From NCBI GenBank assembly GCA_016782125.1, contig JADDPA010000209.1, positions 1-44,489 on the forward strand: a stretch of 44,489 nt of DNA, written 5' to 3'. Source of the stretch: Thermobaculum sp. (GTDB taxonomy: Bacteria; Chloroflexota; Chloroflexia; Thermobaculales; Thermobaculaceae). The translations under genes and the position numbers were made by a program. Shown piece after piece: positions 26,950 to 34,894 of the stretch. The notes under the pieces are model-generated. The model had not been told where the DNA came from, made no database searches, and saw only the letters and a list, made by a program, of their open reading frames with translations. Every line of letters begins with the position of its first letter. Position 1 is the stretch's first letter.

Positions 26950-27555
26950 CTAGAACTCCAAGCCGGTCATTTGGCGAACGCGGGCGTACAGGTCTTCGCG
27001 CTGGTGCGGCTCCGGGCGAAAGATCCGGATCAGGAGCCAGACGACAACACCGAGCCAGAAGAACAGGCTGAAGACTTGTGTGATGGCGGACCCGGTGGCA
27101 CCAGCAGCCGAGCGTACTGCGCGGGCACTCGTGTCGCGTGCCGCTCTTGCCCCCATTGCGGCCGTGGCGCCCGCCACCATCGCGGCTTCGCCAGCCCGCA
27201 CGGTGCCGGTGTACAGCGCCTCGGAAACCACCGGGCGCGCGTCCTCGATGCGATCAAGGGCAGCGGGGACCCAGTCCTCCCGGGTCGTTTTGGCGAGCCG
27301 CCCGCCGGTATTCGCGGCCCTGGTTGCCGCGGCCGCGGTACTCGCGCTCACGCTCGCGAGGCGGGGCGCCGCTTGCTCTCGCGCCGACATGGCCGCCTGC
27401 TGTGCGCGCTCAGCCGCGACGCGGGCCACATCAAGTCCCTTAACGGAGAGATCCCGCGCCTTGTCGCGCGAAACCATATCGACCAGCGCATCCGGGATCT
27501 CGATCGTCACCTCTCGCGTGCCAAACTGGGGCTTCGCTATCGTTACTTCTGCCAT
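26950..27555 (-). CDS. Ala-rich membrane-anchored protein of unknown function, 201 aa
   Basis: Residues 1-45 are a compact start (VTIAKPQFGTREVTIEIPDALVDMVSRD). Residues 45-155 are a long Ala/Arg-rich helix region with heptad-like spacing (ARVAAERAQQAAMSAREQAA, AGATAAMGARAARDTSARAV). One membrane helix follows near the C-terminus (VFSLFFWLGVVVWLLIRIF) with a short charged tail. This resembles amphipathic surface or coiled-coil proteins; no family recognised. ATG at 27555 with a weak GAGAAAG site. It ends facing secA across the shared terminator. Confidence 0.7.
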   Translation of the reverse strand: MAEVTIAKPQFGTREVTIEIPDALVDMVSRDKARDLSVKGLDVARVAAERAQQAAMSAREQAAPRLASVSASTAAAATRAANTGGRLAKTTREDWVPAALDRIEDARPVVSEALYTGTVRAGEAAMVAGATAAMGARAARDTSARAVRSAAGATGSAITQVFSLFFWLGVVVWLLIRIFRPEPHQREDLYARVRQMTGLEF

Positions 27556-27738
27556 GTCTTTCTCACTTTCGCTACACCGCGTGCCTATGTGTCTGGAAGA
27601 GCCTCAAGCCGCCCTGCCGAGCTGCGCTCGCTGAGTACCCAGGAACGCGCCCGTTGATGGCAGTGTTCGAGACATCTGCAGAGCCAAGGGACGCCTCCTG
27701 AACTTTCGCACAGTATACATCCTGCCAATGAACTTCGG

Positions 27739-27768
27739 TTGCCCGGCTACGCGCTCGTGGGCTATACT
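27739..27768 (+). promoter_or_regulatory. Promoter of the phosphoesterase-trkA genes
   Basis: TTGCCC (27739-27744), 18 bases, TATACT (27763-27768), about 45 bases of leader before the ATG at 27820. Confidence 0.65.
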
Positions 27769-27819
27769 CCTGCGACCCGGCGCGACAGGATATGATAGTA
27801 AACAAGCGGGGTTCGTGGT

Positions 27820-28545
27820 ATGCGATTTGGCGTGTTCAGTGATATCCATGCGAACCTCGTGGCGCTCGAGGCCGTATTGCAACACATGGGACCCGTCGAT
27901 CAATTCTGGTGCCTCGGTGACGTCGTCGGCTACGGCCCAAGTCCAAACGAGTGCGTGCAAACCCTGCTCGACCTCGACCACATTATCGTGATGGGGAACC
28001 ACGACGCCGCGGCGGTCGGCGCCCTCTCTCCGCGGGACTTCAATGGCGAAGCTCGGCGCGCTCTGGAGTGGACTGCCCGCACACTGGACCGCGAGAGCAC
28101 CGCCTACTTGAAATCCGCGCCCGAACAGCTCACGCGCAACGAGCTGCTGCTTGTTCACGGCTCCCCCCGGGAGCCGTTATGGGAATACATCACGACGGAC
28201 GAGCAGGCGCAGGAAAACTTTGCTATTACGGAAAATCCCTACACGTTTGTTGGACATACCCATGTTCCCCTGGTGTTTCTCCTCGACCGCGAGGGCAACG
28301 CCCTGAGCGGCACACCCAGGGATGGTATGCTCCTGCGTCTGGCGGGGGAACGTATGCTGATAAACCCAGGCAGTGTAGGGCAGCCACGCGACGGCGACCC
28401 ACGGGCCGCGTACGCGATCGTGGACGACGAACAGATGCAAGTGGAGTTTCACCGCGTGGAGTATGATATAGCGAAGACGCAAAGCGACATGCGAGCGGTG
28501 GGCGCGAGCACGTGGCTGATCGAGCGAATCGCCTACGGAAGGTAG
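27820..28545 (+). CDS. Calcineurin-like metallophosphoesterase
   Basis: A 241-residue protein of the YfcE/MJ0936 type. Metal motifs in order: D and H in FGVFSDIHANL, GDVVGYGP, GNHD (IVMGNHDAAA), H in LLVHGSPRE, and the GHTH motif in YTFVGHTHVPL, then NPGSVGQPRDG. All dinuclear metal ligands are present. Such enzymes hydrolyse phosphodiesters of small molecules; the natural substrate is unknown. It is 23 bases before trkA on the same strand. Confidence 0.9.
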   Translation: MRFGVFSDIHANLVALEAVLQHMGPVDQFWCLGDVVGYGPSPNECVQTLLDLDHIIVMGNHDAAAVGALSPRDFNGEARRALEWTARTLDRESTAYLKSAPEQLTRNELLLVHGSPREPLWEYITTDEQAQENFAITENPYTFVGHTHVPLVFLLDREGNALSGTPRDGMLLRLAGERMLINPGSVGQPRDGDPRAAYAIVDDEQMQVEFHRVEYDIAKTQSDMRAVGASTWLIERIAYGR

Positions 28546-28568
28546 TGTGCAGCGGTGATGTTCGACTG

Positions 28569-29000
28569 ATGAGGGTGGTAATTTTGGGGTGTGGCCGGGT
28601 CGGGAGTACGCTCGCGCGCTCGCTGGATGCGGAGGGCCATCACGTGACGGTTATCGACCGCAATCAGCACCAATTTCAGCGACTTGGTACGGACTTCCAT
28701 GGTGCAACGGTACGCGGCACGGGCATCGATGAAGATGTGCTCCGCCGCGCCGGAATCGAGGAGGCAGATGTCTTTGTTGCCGTGACAAACGGCGACAACA
28801 CCAGCATCATGGCGTCGCAGATCGTGCAGGAAATCTTCGAGGTGCCGCACGTGGTGACTCGGATCTATGATCCGGTGCGCGAGCAGTTGTACCGGAGCCT
28901 TGGTCTCGACACCGTTTGCCCTACCACACTTATCGCTGGCCTGGTACACGAAAAGCTAAGAGACAACGCGACAGTGCCAAGCAGCGGGGGGGCGGGTTAG
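28569..29000 (+). CDS. TrkA-N (RCK) domain protein, short form
   Basis: A 143-residue single Rossmann RCK domain: VVILGCGRVGSTLARSL with the GxGxxG loop, acidic VIDRNQ at the end of beta 2 (NAD-type), DVFVAVTNGDNTSIMAS, VVTRIYDPVREQLY, and a short helix (PTTLIAGLVHEKL). It lacks the TrkA-C domain. RCK subunits gate K+ transporters in response to nucleotides. ATG 28569 is used; a longer frame upstream reaches into the phosphoesterase gene. It is one base from the second trkA. Confidence 0.88.
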   Translation: MRVVILGCGRVGSTLARSLDAEGHHVTVIDRNQHQFQRLGTDFHGATVRGTGIDEDVLRRAGIEEADVFVAVTNGDNTSIMASQIVQEIFEVPHVVTRIYDPVREQLYRSLGLDTVCPTTLIAGLVHEKLRDNATVPSSGGAG

Positions 29001-29001
29001 C

Positions 29002-29658
29002 ATGTTTATACTCGTCATTGGCGGTGGAAAGATTGGGTACTACCTGACGAAGACGCTGGTCAGCGAGGGCTACGAAGTGCTGCTTATCGAGCGAGACCAG
29101 CATAAAGTCGTGACCTTCACAGACCGCTTTGGCGCGGTCGTTATGCAGGGCGACGGCGCGGAAGCGGCCACCTTGCAGCGTGCGGGAGCGTCACGGGCGA
29201 ATGTCGTTATCGCGACGACGGGCGAGGATGAGGATAACCTGGTCATCTGCCAGCTTGCCAAGCGAATGTTCCAGGTCGGTCACGTTATGGCGCGCGTGAA
29301 CAATCCCAAAAACGAAGAGATTTTCAAGCGGTTGGGCATCGACACGACCGTCTCAGTCACCAACATCATTCTCAGCTACATGGAGCAGAGCCTACCAGAC
29401 CGGCCGCTGACCCATCTGCTCACCCTCTCTCATGCCGACCTCGCGATCGTCGAGGCAAGCATCACGGGCCGCAGCCCTCACATCGGTCGGCCGCTCAGCG
29501 ATGTCAAGTTACCACCCGACGTAGCAGTGAGCGCCATCATCCGCGGTGAGGATCTGCTAATCCCCGGTCCCGAAACCCGCCTGCAGCCCGGCGACGAGGT
29601 GATCGCGGTAACACACCGCGCCAGCGAAGAACTTCTGCGCGAGGCGCTGAGCCGATAG
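29002..29658 (+). CDS. trkA: TrkA-type K+ uptake regulator (TrkA-N plus TrkA-C)
   Basis: A 218-residue protein: RCK domain (ILVIGGGKIGYYLTKTLVSEG, LLIERDQ, VVIATTGEDEDNLVICQLAK, VMARVNNPKNEEIF) followed by a C-terminal TrkA-C/RCK_C domain (IVEASITGRSPHIGRPLSDVKLP, RLQPGDEVIAV). ATG 29002 is one base after the previous stop, so the two proteins are probably made together and form a hetero-oligomeric gating ring. No TrkH/TrkG channel gene is in the window. Confidence 0.9.
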   Translation: MFILVIGGGKIGYYLTKTLVSEGYEVLLIERDQHKVVTFTDRFGAVVMQGDGAEAATLQRAGASRANVVIATTGEDEDNLVICQLAKRMFQVGHVMARVNNPKNEEIFKRLGIDTTVSVTNIILSYMEQSLPDRPLTHLLTLSHADLAIVEASITGRSPHIGRPLSDVKLPPDVAVSAIIRGEDLLIPGPETRLQPGDEVIAVTHRASEELLREALSR

Positions 29659-29704
29659 ACCTTGGCACAACACAACTGGCCCAGGCTAGAAGCCGCGGCA
29701 CATA

Positions 29705-30172
29705 CTAGCTTTGCGTCCCGCGCTTTCCGCCCCTGCCTGAGACTCGGCTCCGCGCGGTAGTGCGGCGCGTGGTGAGCGTGTGTGGCGCTGGGACATACGT
29801 GCGCCGTCGCTCTTGTTCCGCGCGCTCCATCCGCTCGAGTTCGGCGTACCGGGTGTACTTGTAGTAGAGGGCGTACAGCACAACGGCATACACCGCGAAC
29901 AGCATAAGGTAGAGAAAGAAACGTCGGGTGAAGAGAGCACCTTCGTAGAAGAACCAGGAGACGGCCAGCGCGGTGAGACCGACGCTCAACATCCAACCAC
30001 CGAGCTTGCGCAGGTGCTCAATCTGCAGGCGCTTTGCGGGCTCAAGCCGGCGCGCCGCCAGGTAGATGACCAGACCAAGCAGAGTCGTAGTAGCGAACAC
30101 GATGAGCATGGCACGCATCGCCGGCTCCACGGTGAGCGCATCACCTGACACCTGGCCAAACAGATAGTTCAA
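29705..30172 (-). CDS. Small membrane protein after sdhB, unknown function
   Basis: A 155-residue protein with three likely membrane helices (AMLIVFATTTLLGLVIYLAA, LSVGLTALAVSWFFY, RFFLYLMLFAVYAVVLYALYY) and a basic C-terminal tail (RTTARSRVSGRGGKR). TTG start with GGGGAGGA 6 bases upstream. It follows sdhB by 27 bases and converges on trkA. It could be an accessory of the succinate dehydrogenase unit, but the link rests only on position. Confidence 0.75.
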   Translation of the reverse strand: MNYLFGQVSGDALTVEPAMRAMLIVFATTTLLGLVIYLAARRLEPAKRLQIEHLRKLGGWMLSVGLTALAVSWFFYEGALFTRRFFLYLMLFAVYAVVLYALYYKYTRYAELERMERAEQERRRTYVPAPHTLTTRRTTARSRVSGRGGKRGTQS

Positions 30173-30199
30173 GTACGTCCTCCCCTAACCCACACAAGC

Positions 30200-30898
30200 C
30201 TAAGCTCGATCGTAGAGCAGCTTGCGCTTCACTTCCTCCATCACGTTGGTCACCTGTATACCACGCGGGCATGCGTCGGTGCAATTGAACACCGTCCGGC
30301 AACGCCAGACACCCTCTCGTCCACTTATAACATCCGCCCGTTCCGCGCCCGCTTTGTCCCGACTATCAAAGATGAACCGGTGCGCGTTCACGAGCGCCGC
30401 AGGCCCAACGAAGTCCGGATTACTCCAGAATGGCGGGCACGCCGTGGTGCATGCGGCACACAGGATGCACTTCGTCGTGTCATCGTAGGCAGCCCGTTCC
30501 TCGGGAGTTTGCAGACGTTCCGTGACGGGCGCTGGGTCGTCATTTACAAGGTACGGCTTCACCGCCTTGTACTTTTCGAAAAACGGCTCCATATCGACGA
30601 CGAGATCCCGCAGGACCGCGAAGCCCATCATTGGCTCAATGGTCATCTTCTGACCGATGTCTCGCACCAGTACCTTGCACGCGAGCCTGTTCCGCCCATT
30701 GATGCGCATTGCGTCAGAACCGCAGACGCCGTGCGCACAGGACCGGCGATACGTCAGCGTGCCGTCCAGCTTCCACTTGATCTCGTTGAGGAGATCGAGC
30801 ACGCGATCGGTCGGCTCCATTCGTACTTCATAAACGGAGAAGTACGGTTTCTTATCCTGGGTCGGATTATAACGCCGGATCTTACATTGAACCTGCAC
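30200..30898 (-). CDS. sdhB: Succinate dehydrogenase iron-sulfur subunit
   Basis: A 232-residue protein with the three clusters of complex II: [2Fe-2S] SCAHGVCGSDAMRINGRNRLAC, [4Fe-4S] CILCAACTTACP, and [3Fe-4S]/[4Fe-4S] ligands in CRTVFNCTDACPRG. It passes electrons from SdhA to the quinone site. I favour GTG 30898 (AAAGG at 8 bases) over TTG 30904 (2 bases). It lies 81 bases after sdhA. Confidence 0.95.
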   Translation of the reverse strand: MQVQCKIRRYNPTQDKKPYFSVYEVRMEPTDRVLDLLNEIKWKLDGTLTYRRSCAHGVCGSDAMRINGRNRLACKVLVRDIGQKMTIEPMMGFAVLRDLVVDMEPFFEKYKAVKPYLVNDDPAPVTERLQTPEERAAYDDTTKCILCAACTTACPPFWSNPDFVGPAALVNAHRFIFDSRDKAGAERADVISGREGVWRCRTVFNCTDACPRGIQVTNVMEEVKRKLLYDRA

Positions 30899-30985
30899 AG
30901 CCAACGCCTTTCATCTTGCGAACCGAACTTGCGGTGCCTAGTGTCCGTCCCATAGTGCACTCCGGTGGACCGCCCAATGTACCGT

Positions 30986-32716
30986 CTAGTACTTCCGCTC
31001 TTTCGGCTCGAACTTGGAGATATTTACCGGCTTATGGGCGATCCGAAGACCATCCGGCGTGTTGTATACGAACGAGTGGCGCAGGAAGTTTGTGTCATCG
31101 CGTTCGGGGTAATCTTCCCGATAGTGCCCGCCTCGGCTCTCCTGTCGGGCGAGCGCCCCGGCGATGATGCTTTCCGAAAGGTCCAGCAGGTAGCCAACCT
31201 CCAACGTCTCCAGCAACTCTGAGTTGTACCAGGTCTGCCGGTCCTGAATGGCTACCTGTGCGAAACGAGCCTGAAGCTCATGCACCGTCTTCCTCGCGCT
31301 CTGCAGCGTTTGCTCTGAGCGCACGACGGAGACCTTGTCCATCATCTCCTCTTGCAAGGTCTCCCGAATCTCCGGGGCGGACTCGCCTCTCTCCCGCGAC
31401 AGGAGCGCACTTACCTGCTGGCGCGCCTCGTCATCGGGCGTCCTAGGCAGCTCGGTGAAGGGTGCCTCCTGGACGTACGCTGCCATGTGCTTACCCGCGC
31501 GGCGTCCAAACACCACGATATCCACGAGGGAGTTGGTGCCGAGCCGGTTGGCGCCGTGGACCGATACGCAGGCGCACTCCCCCGCGGCGTAGAAACCAGG
31601 CAGGACCGTGTTCGACTCGTCCATCAGTACCCTGCCATCCACATCGGTCGGGATCCCACCCATCGCGTAGTGTGCCGTGGGCTGGATCGGGATTAGCTCC
31701 CGGACGGGATCTACGCCAAGGTACACCCGCACGAAGTCCGCGAGATCGGGGAGTTTGTTCTCCACGACGTCCGCACCGAGGTGTGTGAGGTCGAGGTGCA
31801 CAAAGTCGGAACCGTTAATGCCGCGGCCCTCCTTCACCTCCTGGTAGATGAAGCGAGAGACCATGTCGCGCGGTGCGAGGTCTAGCAGCGTCGGTGCGTA
31901 CCGCTCCGTGAATCGCTCACCGTCGTTATTGCGGAGGATACCGCCCTCACCCCGGGCGCCCTCCGTAAGCAGTATGCCCAACTTGTAGACGCCGGTGGGA
32001 TGGAACTGGTACAGCTCCATATCCTCCAGAGGGATGCCGCGCCTGAACGCGATCGCGACGCCATCGCCCGTGTTCGAGAGAGCATTGCTCGTGATCTTCC
32101 AGGCCCGTCCGAATCCCCCGGTCGCGAACAGGATCGCCTTCGCGTGGAAGATGTGGATCTCGCCGTCTTTGATGTTGAGCACGACCAGACCGCAGCACAC
32201 ACCTTCAGAGATAATAAGATCGAGCAACTGAAACTCGGAGTAAAACTCAACCTCGCGTTTGATGCACTGCTGGTACAAGGTCTGGAGAATCATGTGCCCA
32301 GTGCGGTCCGCCGCGAAACAGGAGCGACGCACCGGTGCCTCACCGAAGTTACGCGTGTGACCGCCAAAACGCCGCTGATCGATCTTGCCTTCCGGTGTGC
32401 GGCTAAATGGCAACCCGTAGTGCTCCAACTCGTACACGCTCTCGACCGCCTCGTGGCACATGATGTCCGCGGCGTCCTGATCGACGAGGTAGTCGCCGCC
32501 CTTCACCGTATCGAACGTGTGCCACTCTGGATAGTCTTCTTCCAGGTTGCCGAGCGCGGCACCGATACCGCCCTGCGCCGCGCCGGTGTGGGATCGCGTG
32601 GGGTACAGCTTGCTAATAACCGCCGTGCGAATTCCCGGCGTGCGGGCAAGCTGCATGGCGGCCATGAGTCCCGCACCACCTGCACCGACTACGATAGCGT
32701 CAAACCTGTGGTACAT
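30986..32716 (-). CDS. sdhA: Succinate dehydrogenase flavoprotein subunit
   Basis: A 576-residue flavoprotein: VVGAGGAGLMAAMQLA for FAD, the SHTGAAQGGIGAALGN loop with the histidine that carries FAD covalently, the active-site GGHTRNFGEAPVRRSC, MGGIPTDVDGRV, and SVHGANRLGTNSLVDIVVFG. It oxidises succinate to fumarate on the cytoplasmic face. ATG 32716 with GGAGGG just upstream. In an sdhC-sdhD-sdhA-sdhB order. Confidence 0.97.
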   Translation of the reverse strand: MYHRFDAIVVGAGGAGLMAAMQLARTPGIRTAVISKLYPTRSHTGAAQGGIGAALGNLEEDYPEWHTFDTVKGGDYLVDQDAADIMCHEAVESVYELEHYGLPFSRTPEGKIDQRRFGGHTRNFGEAPVRRSCFAADRTGHMILQTLYQQCIKREVEFYSEFQLLDLIISEGVCCGLVVLNIKDGEIHIFHAKAILFATGGFGRAWKITSNALSNTGDGVAIAFRRGIPLEDMELYQFHPTGVYKLGILLTEGARGEGGILRNNDGERFTERYAPTLLDLAPRDMVSRFIYQEVKEGRGINGSDFVHLDLTHLGADVVENKLPDLADFVRVYLGVDPVRELIPIQPTAHYAMGGIPTDVDGRVLMDESNTVLPGFYAAGECACVSVHGANRLGTNSLVDIVVFGRRAGKHMAAYVQEAPFTELPRTPDDEARQQVSALLSRERGESAPEIRETLQEEMMDKVSVVRSEQTLQSARKTVHELQARFAQVAIQDRQTWYNSELLETLEVGYLLDLSESIIAGALARQESRGGHYREDYPERDDTNFLRHSFVYNTPDGLRIAHKPVNISKFEPKERKY

Positions 32717-32739
32717 CAGCGCCCTCCGATGGCAGTCAC

Positions 32740-33123
32740 CTACTCGGGCACCGGCTGGAAGGTCACGATAACCAACGCGCCGAGAACGGTGAATATAAGC
32801 GCCGCCGAGTAAAGGACGGAGTACGCGAAAACCCGCCAGGGGCGCGAGCGGATGTAGTCGTGCAGGACAAGGCGCATACCGTTTACGCCGTGGCTCATCG
32901 CGAGCAGGAGAAGCAGCAGATCATACGTACGCCAGAAGGGTTTGGCGTATCGGGCGGCGACAAAGGCGTAGTTGACCTGCTCGATCGGGGTCAGAATGTG
33001 CACGATATAAACATGCCCAAGTGCGAGAAAGAGCAGCAGCACGCCCGAGATCCGGAAGTAGTACCACGACCAGAGCTCGAAGTTGGTTCCCCTGCGCGCG
33101 ACGGCACGCTCTGCCAGGCTCAT
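32740..33123 (-). CDS. sdhD: Succinate dehydrogenase membrane anchor subunit
   Basis: A 127-residue membrane protein with three helices (ISGVLLLFLALGHVYIVHIL, LLLLLLAMSHGVNGMRLVLHDY, VLYSAALIFTVLGALVIVTF). Histidines in GHVYIVH and MSHGVNG are placed as haem b or quinone ligands of SdhD. ATG 33123, 4 bases after sdhC. Confidence 0.9.
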   Translation of the reverse strand: MSLAERAVARRGTNFELWSWYYFRISGVLLLFLALGHVYIVHILTPIEQVNYAFVAARYAKPFWRTYDLLLLLLAMSHGVNGMRLVLHDYIRSRPWRVFAYSVLYSAALIFTVLGALVIVTFQPVPE

Positions 33124-33127
33124 AAGG

Positions 33128-33499
33128 TCACCCTTGGCGTGTTTCTATGCCGAACACGGGGCCCAGCAGGAAGTAACCCGTGGGGATCAGCGCAAGAACG
33201 GTGAGGGCCATCGCACCGTAGAACAGCTGACGCTGGTACTTGTAGCCCTTCGGCCAGAAATCGATCACGATCACCCGCAGGCCATTGAAGGAATGGTACA
33301 GCACCGCGGCGATAAGGGTAAACTGCAGAAACCGGAAGATCGTCCACTCGTGGTAGATGCTGGTGACCGCGTTGTACACGCCAGGCCCCCAGCCGATGAG
33401 TGCGGTATCAACAATGTGAATGAACAGGAAAAGCAGGACTCCAATGCCGCTAACGCGGTGGAAGATCCAGGCCCACATGCCCTCTCGGCCCCTGTACAT
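33128..33499 (-). CDS. sdhC: Succinate dehydrogenase cytochrome b subunit
   Basis: A 123-residue three-helix protein: GREGMWAWIFHRVSGIGVLLFLFIHIVD, a second helix with LYHSFNGLRVIVIDFWP, and a third (FYGAMALTVLALIPTGYFLL). The HRVSG and HSFNG motifs are those of cytochrome b-556, giving the haem and quinone sites. ATG 33499 has GAGGG 7 bases upstream. A longer product from GTG 33556 would add a His-rich stretch (AHNGHAIHHKEEGD) but has no ribosome site. Confidence 0.9.
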   Translation of the reverse strand: MYRGREGMWAWIFHRVSGIGVLLFLFIHIVDTALIGWGPGVYNAVTSIYHEWTIFRFLQFTLIAAVLYHSFNGLRVIVIDFWPKGYKYQRQLFYGAMALTVLALIPTGYFLLGPVFGIETRQG

Positions 33500-33594
33500 C
33501 AGATCGCCCTCTTCCTTGTGGTGAATCGCATGACCGTTGTGGGCAACGTCGGGCACCGTTGCGTCATTATTCGATTGACGGTCACCCTAATGTC

Positions 33595-33623
33595 ATTATA
33601 GACACAGACCTGCACTGCAACAA
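33595..33623 (-). promoter_or_regulatory. sdh operon promoter
   Basis: TTGTTG (33623-33618), 17 bases, TATAAT (33600-33595), between icd and sdhC. The leader to the ATG at 33499 is about 90 bases. Confidence 0.65.
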
Positions 33624-33628
33624 CGCAC

Positions 33629-34711
33629 TCAGGCCCGGAGCCGCTCGACCAGCGCATCGGCGACCTGGCTCGTACCCAGGGCGCGTCCTCGCTCCTCCAT
33701 GGGCAGGAGGTCGTACGTGACGTTCCTCCCCTCGGCGATCGTCTCCGAGAGCGCACGGTCGAGCCGGTCTGCCGCGTCCATTTCGCCCAAGTGTCGCAGC
33801 ATAAGTACACCGGAGAACATCATCGCCATCGGGTTTGCTTTGTTTTGTCCCGTGTACTTCGGCGCACTACCGTGGATGGGCTCAAAGAGGGCGGTATCCT
33901 CGCCGTAGTTGGCGCCTGGGGCGAGTCCCAGGCCACCAACGAGTCCGGCGCACAAGTCGGAGACGATATCACCGTACAGGTTGGGGCAGACGAGCACGTC
34001 GTACAGTTCCGGCTTCTGCACCAACTGCATCATCATGTTATCCACGATTACGTCGTTGAACTCAATCTCCGGGTATTCAGCCGCGACGCTCCGGGCCACC
34101 TCTAGGAACAGACCATCGGCGTACTTCATGATGTTCGCCTTGTGTACCGCCGAGACTTTCTTACGCCCGTTTTCGCGCGCGTAGTCGAACGCGAAGCGAA
34201 CGATTCGCTCCGACGCTTCTGGTGAGATGAACTTGATCGCGAGCGCGCTGCTTTCCGGAATGCGGGTCCCTTCGAGCTGCTTGATGACCCGGATCATCTC
34301 GCGCGCACCTTCCGAACCGTCATCGAACTCGACACCGCTGTACAGGTCCTCAGTGTTCTCCCGGACGACGACCACGTCAACTTCCTCATACCGTGACTGA
34401 ACGCCCTGATAAGTCTTACATGGACGCAAGCAGGCGTACAGGTTCAGTGCCTTGCGCAGGCCGACGTTCACGCTACGGAAACCACCACCAACGGGCGTCG
34501 TGATGGGTCCCTTGATCGCGACCTTGTTACGCCGGATGCTATCGAGCACCGCATCCGGAAGAGGGGTACCAGTCGCATCGATCTGGTCAGCGCCGGCTTG
34601 CTGCACATCCCACTCCAGCGCGACGCCGGTAGCGTCAAGAACGCGGCGAGTTGCCTCCGCGAGCTCTGGCCCGATTCCATCGCCGGGGATAAGGGTGACT
34701 TGATAGCTCAT
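33629..34711 (-). CDS. icd: Isocitrate dehydrogenase, likely NADP-linked
   Basis: A 360-residue decarboxylating dehydrogenase of the IDH/IPMDH family. [18 protein letters not shown] and [13 protein letters not shown] are isocitrate-type substrate motifs, and metal acids lie in [13 protein letters not shown]. In the coenzyme loop [15 protein letters not shown], Lys-Tyr matches the E. coli NADP-binding pair, and a later VTYD keeps the Tyr. The Arg that E. coli has four residues after it is Pro here, so NADP preference is likely but not certain. ATG 34711 with GGAGG 7 bases upstream. It precedes the sdh operon, so two TCA steps are neighbours. Confidence 0.9.
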   Translation of the reverse strand: MSYQVTLIPGDGIGPELAEATRRVLDATGVALEWDVQQAGADQIDATGTPLPDAVLDSIRRNKVAIKGPITTPVGGGFRSVNVGLRKALNLYACLRPCKTYQGVQSRYEEVDVVVVRENTEDLYSGVEFDDGSEGAREMIRVIKQLEGTRIPESSALAIKFISPEASERIVRFAFDYARENGRKKVSAVHKANIMKYADGLFLEVARSVAAEYPEIEFNDVIVDNMMMQLVQKPELYDVLVCPNLYGDIVSDLCAGLVGGLGLAPGANYGEDTALFEPIHGSAPKYTGQNKANPMAMMFSGVLMLRHLGEMDAADRLDRALSETIAEGRNVTYDLLPMEERGRALGTSQVADALVERLRA

Positions 34712-34894
34712 AAGGCATCCTCCAGGAACACGTCGAAACTCACGATCGTAACGCTGCGGCTCAGCGACGCAAATGCACGCAGACCTGCGTCCCCAGCATC
34801 ATATGAGACTGCGGGCAGGTGACAGGCGCAGATATCCAGCGGGTTCGGAGACACCAAGCGTGCTCCGCGCGTTTGAGGAGTGGTCGAAGGCGAA

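Noticed and set aside
33500-33556. Longer SdhC with His-rich N-terminus
   Set aside because: GTG 33556 has no ribosome site; ATG 33499 does. Kept only as an alternative.
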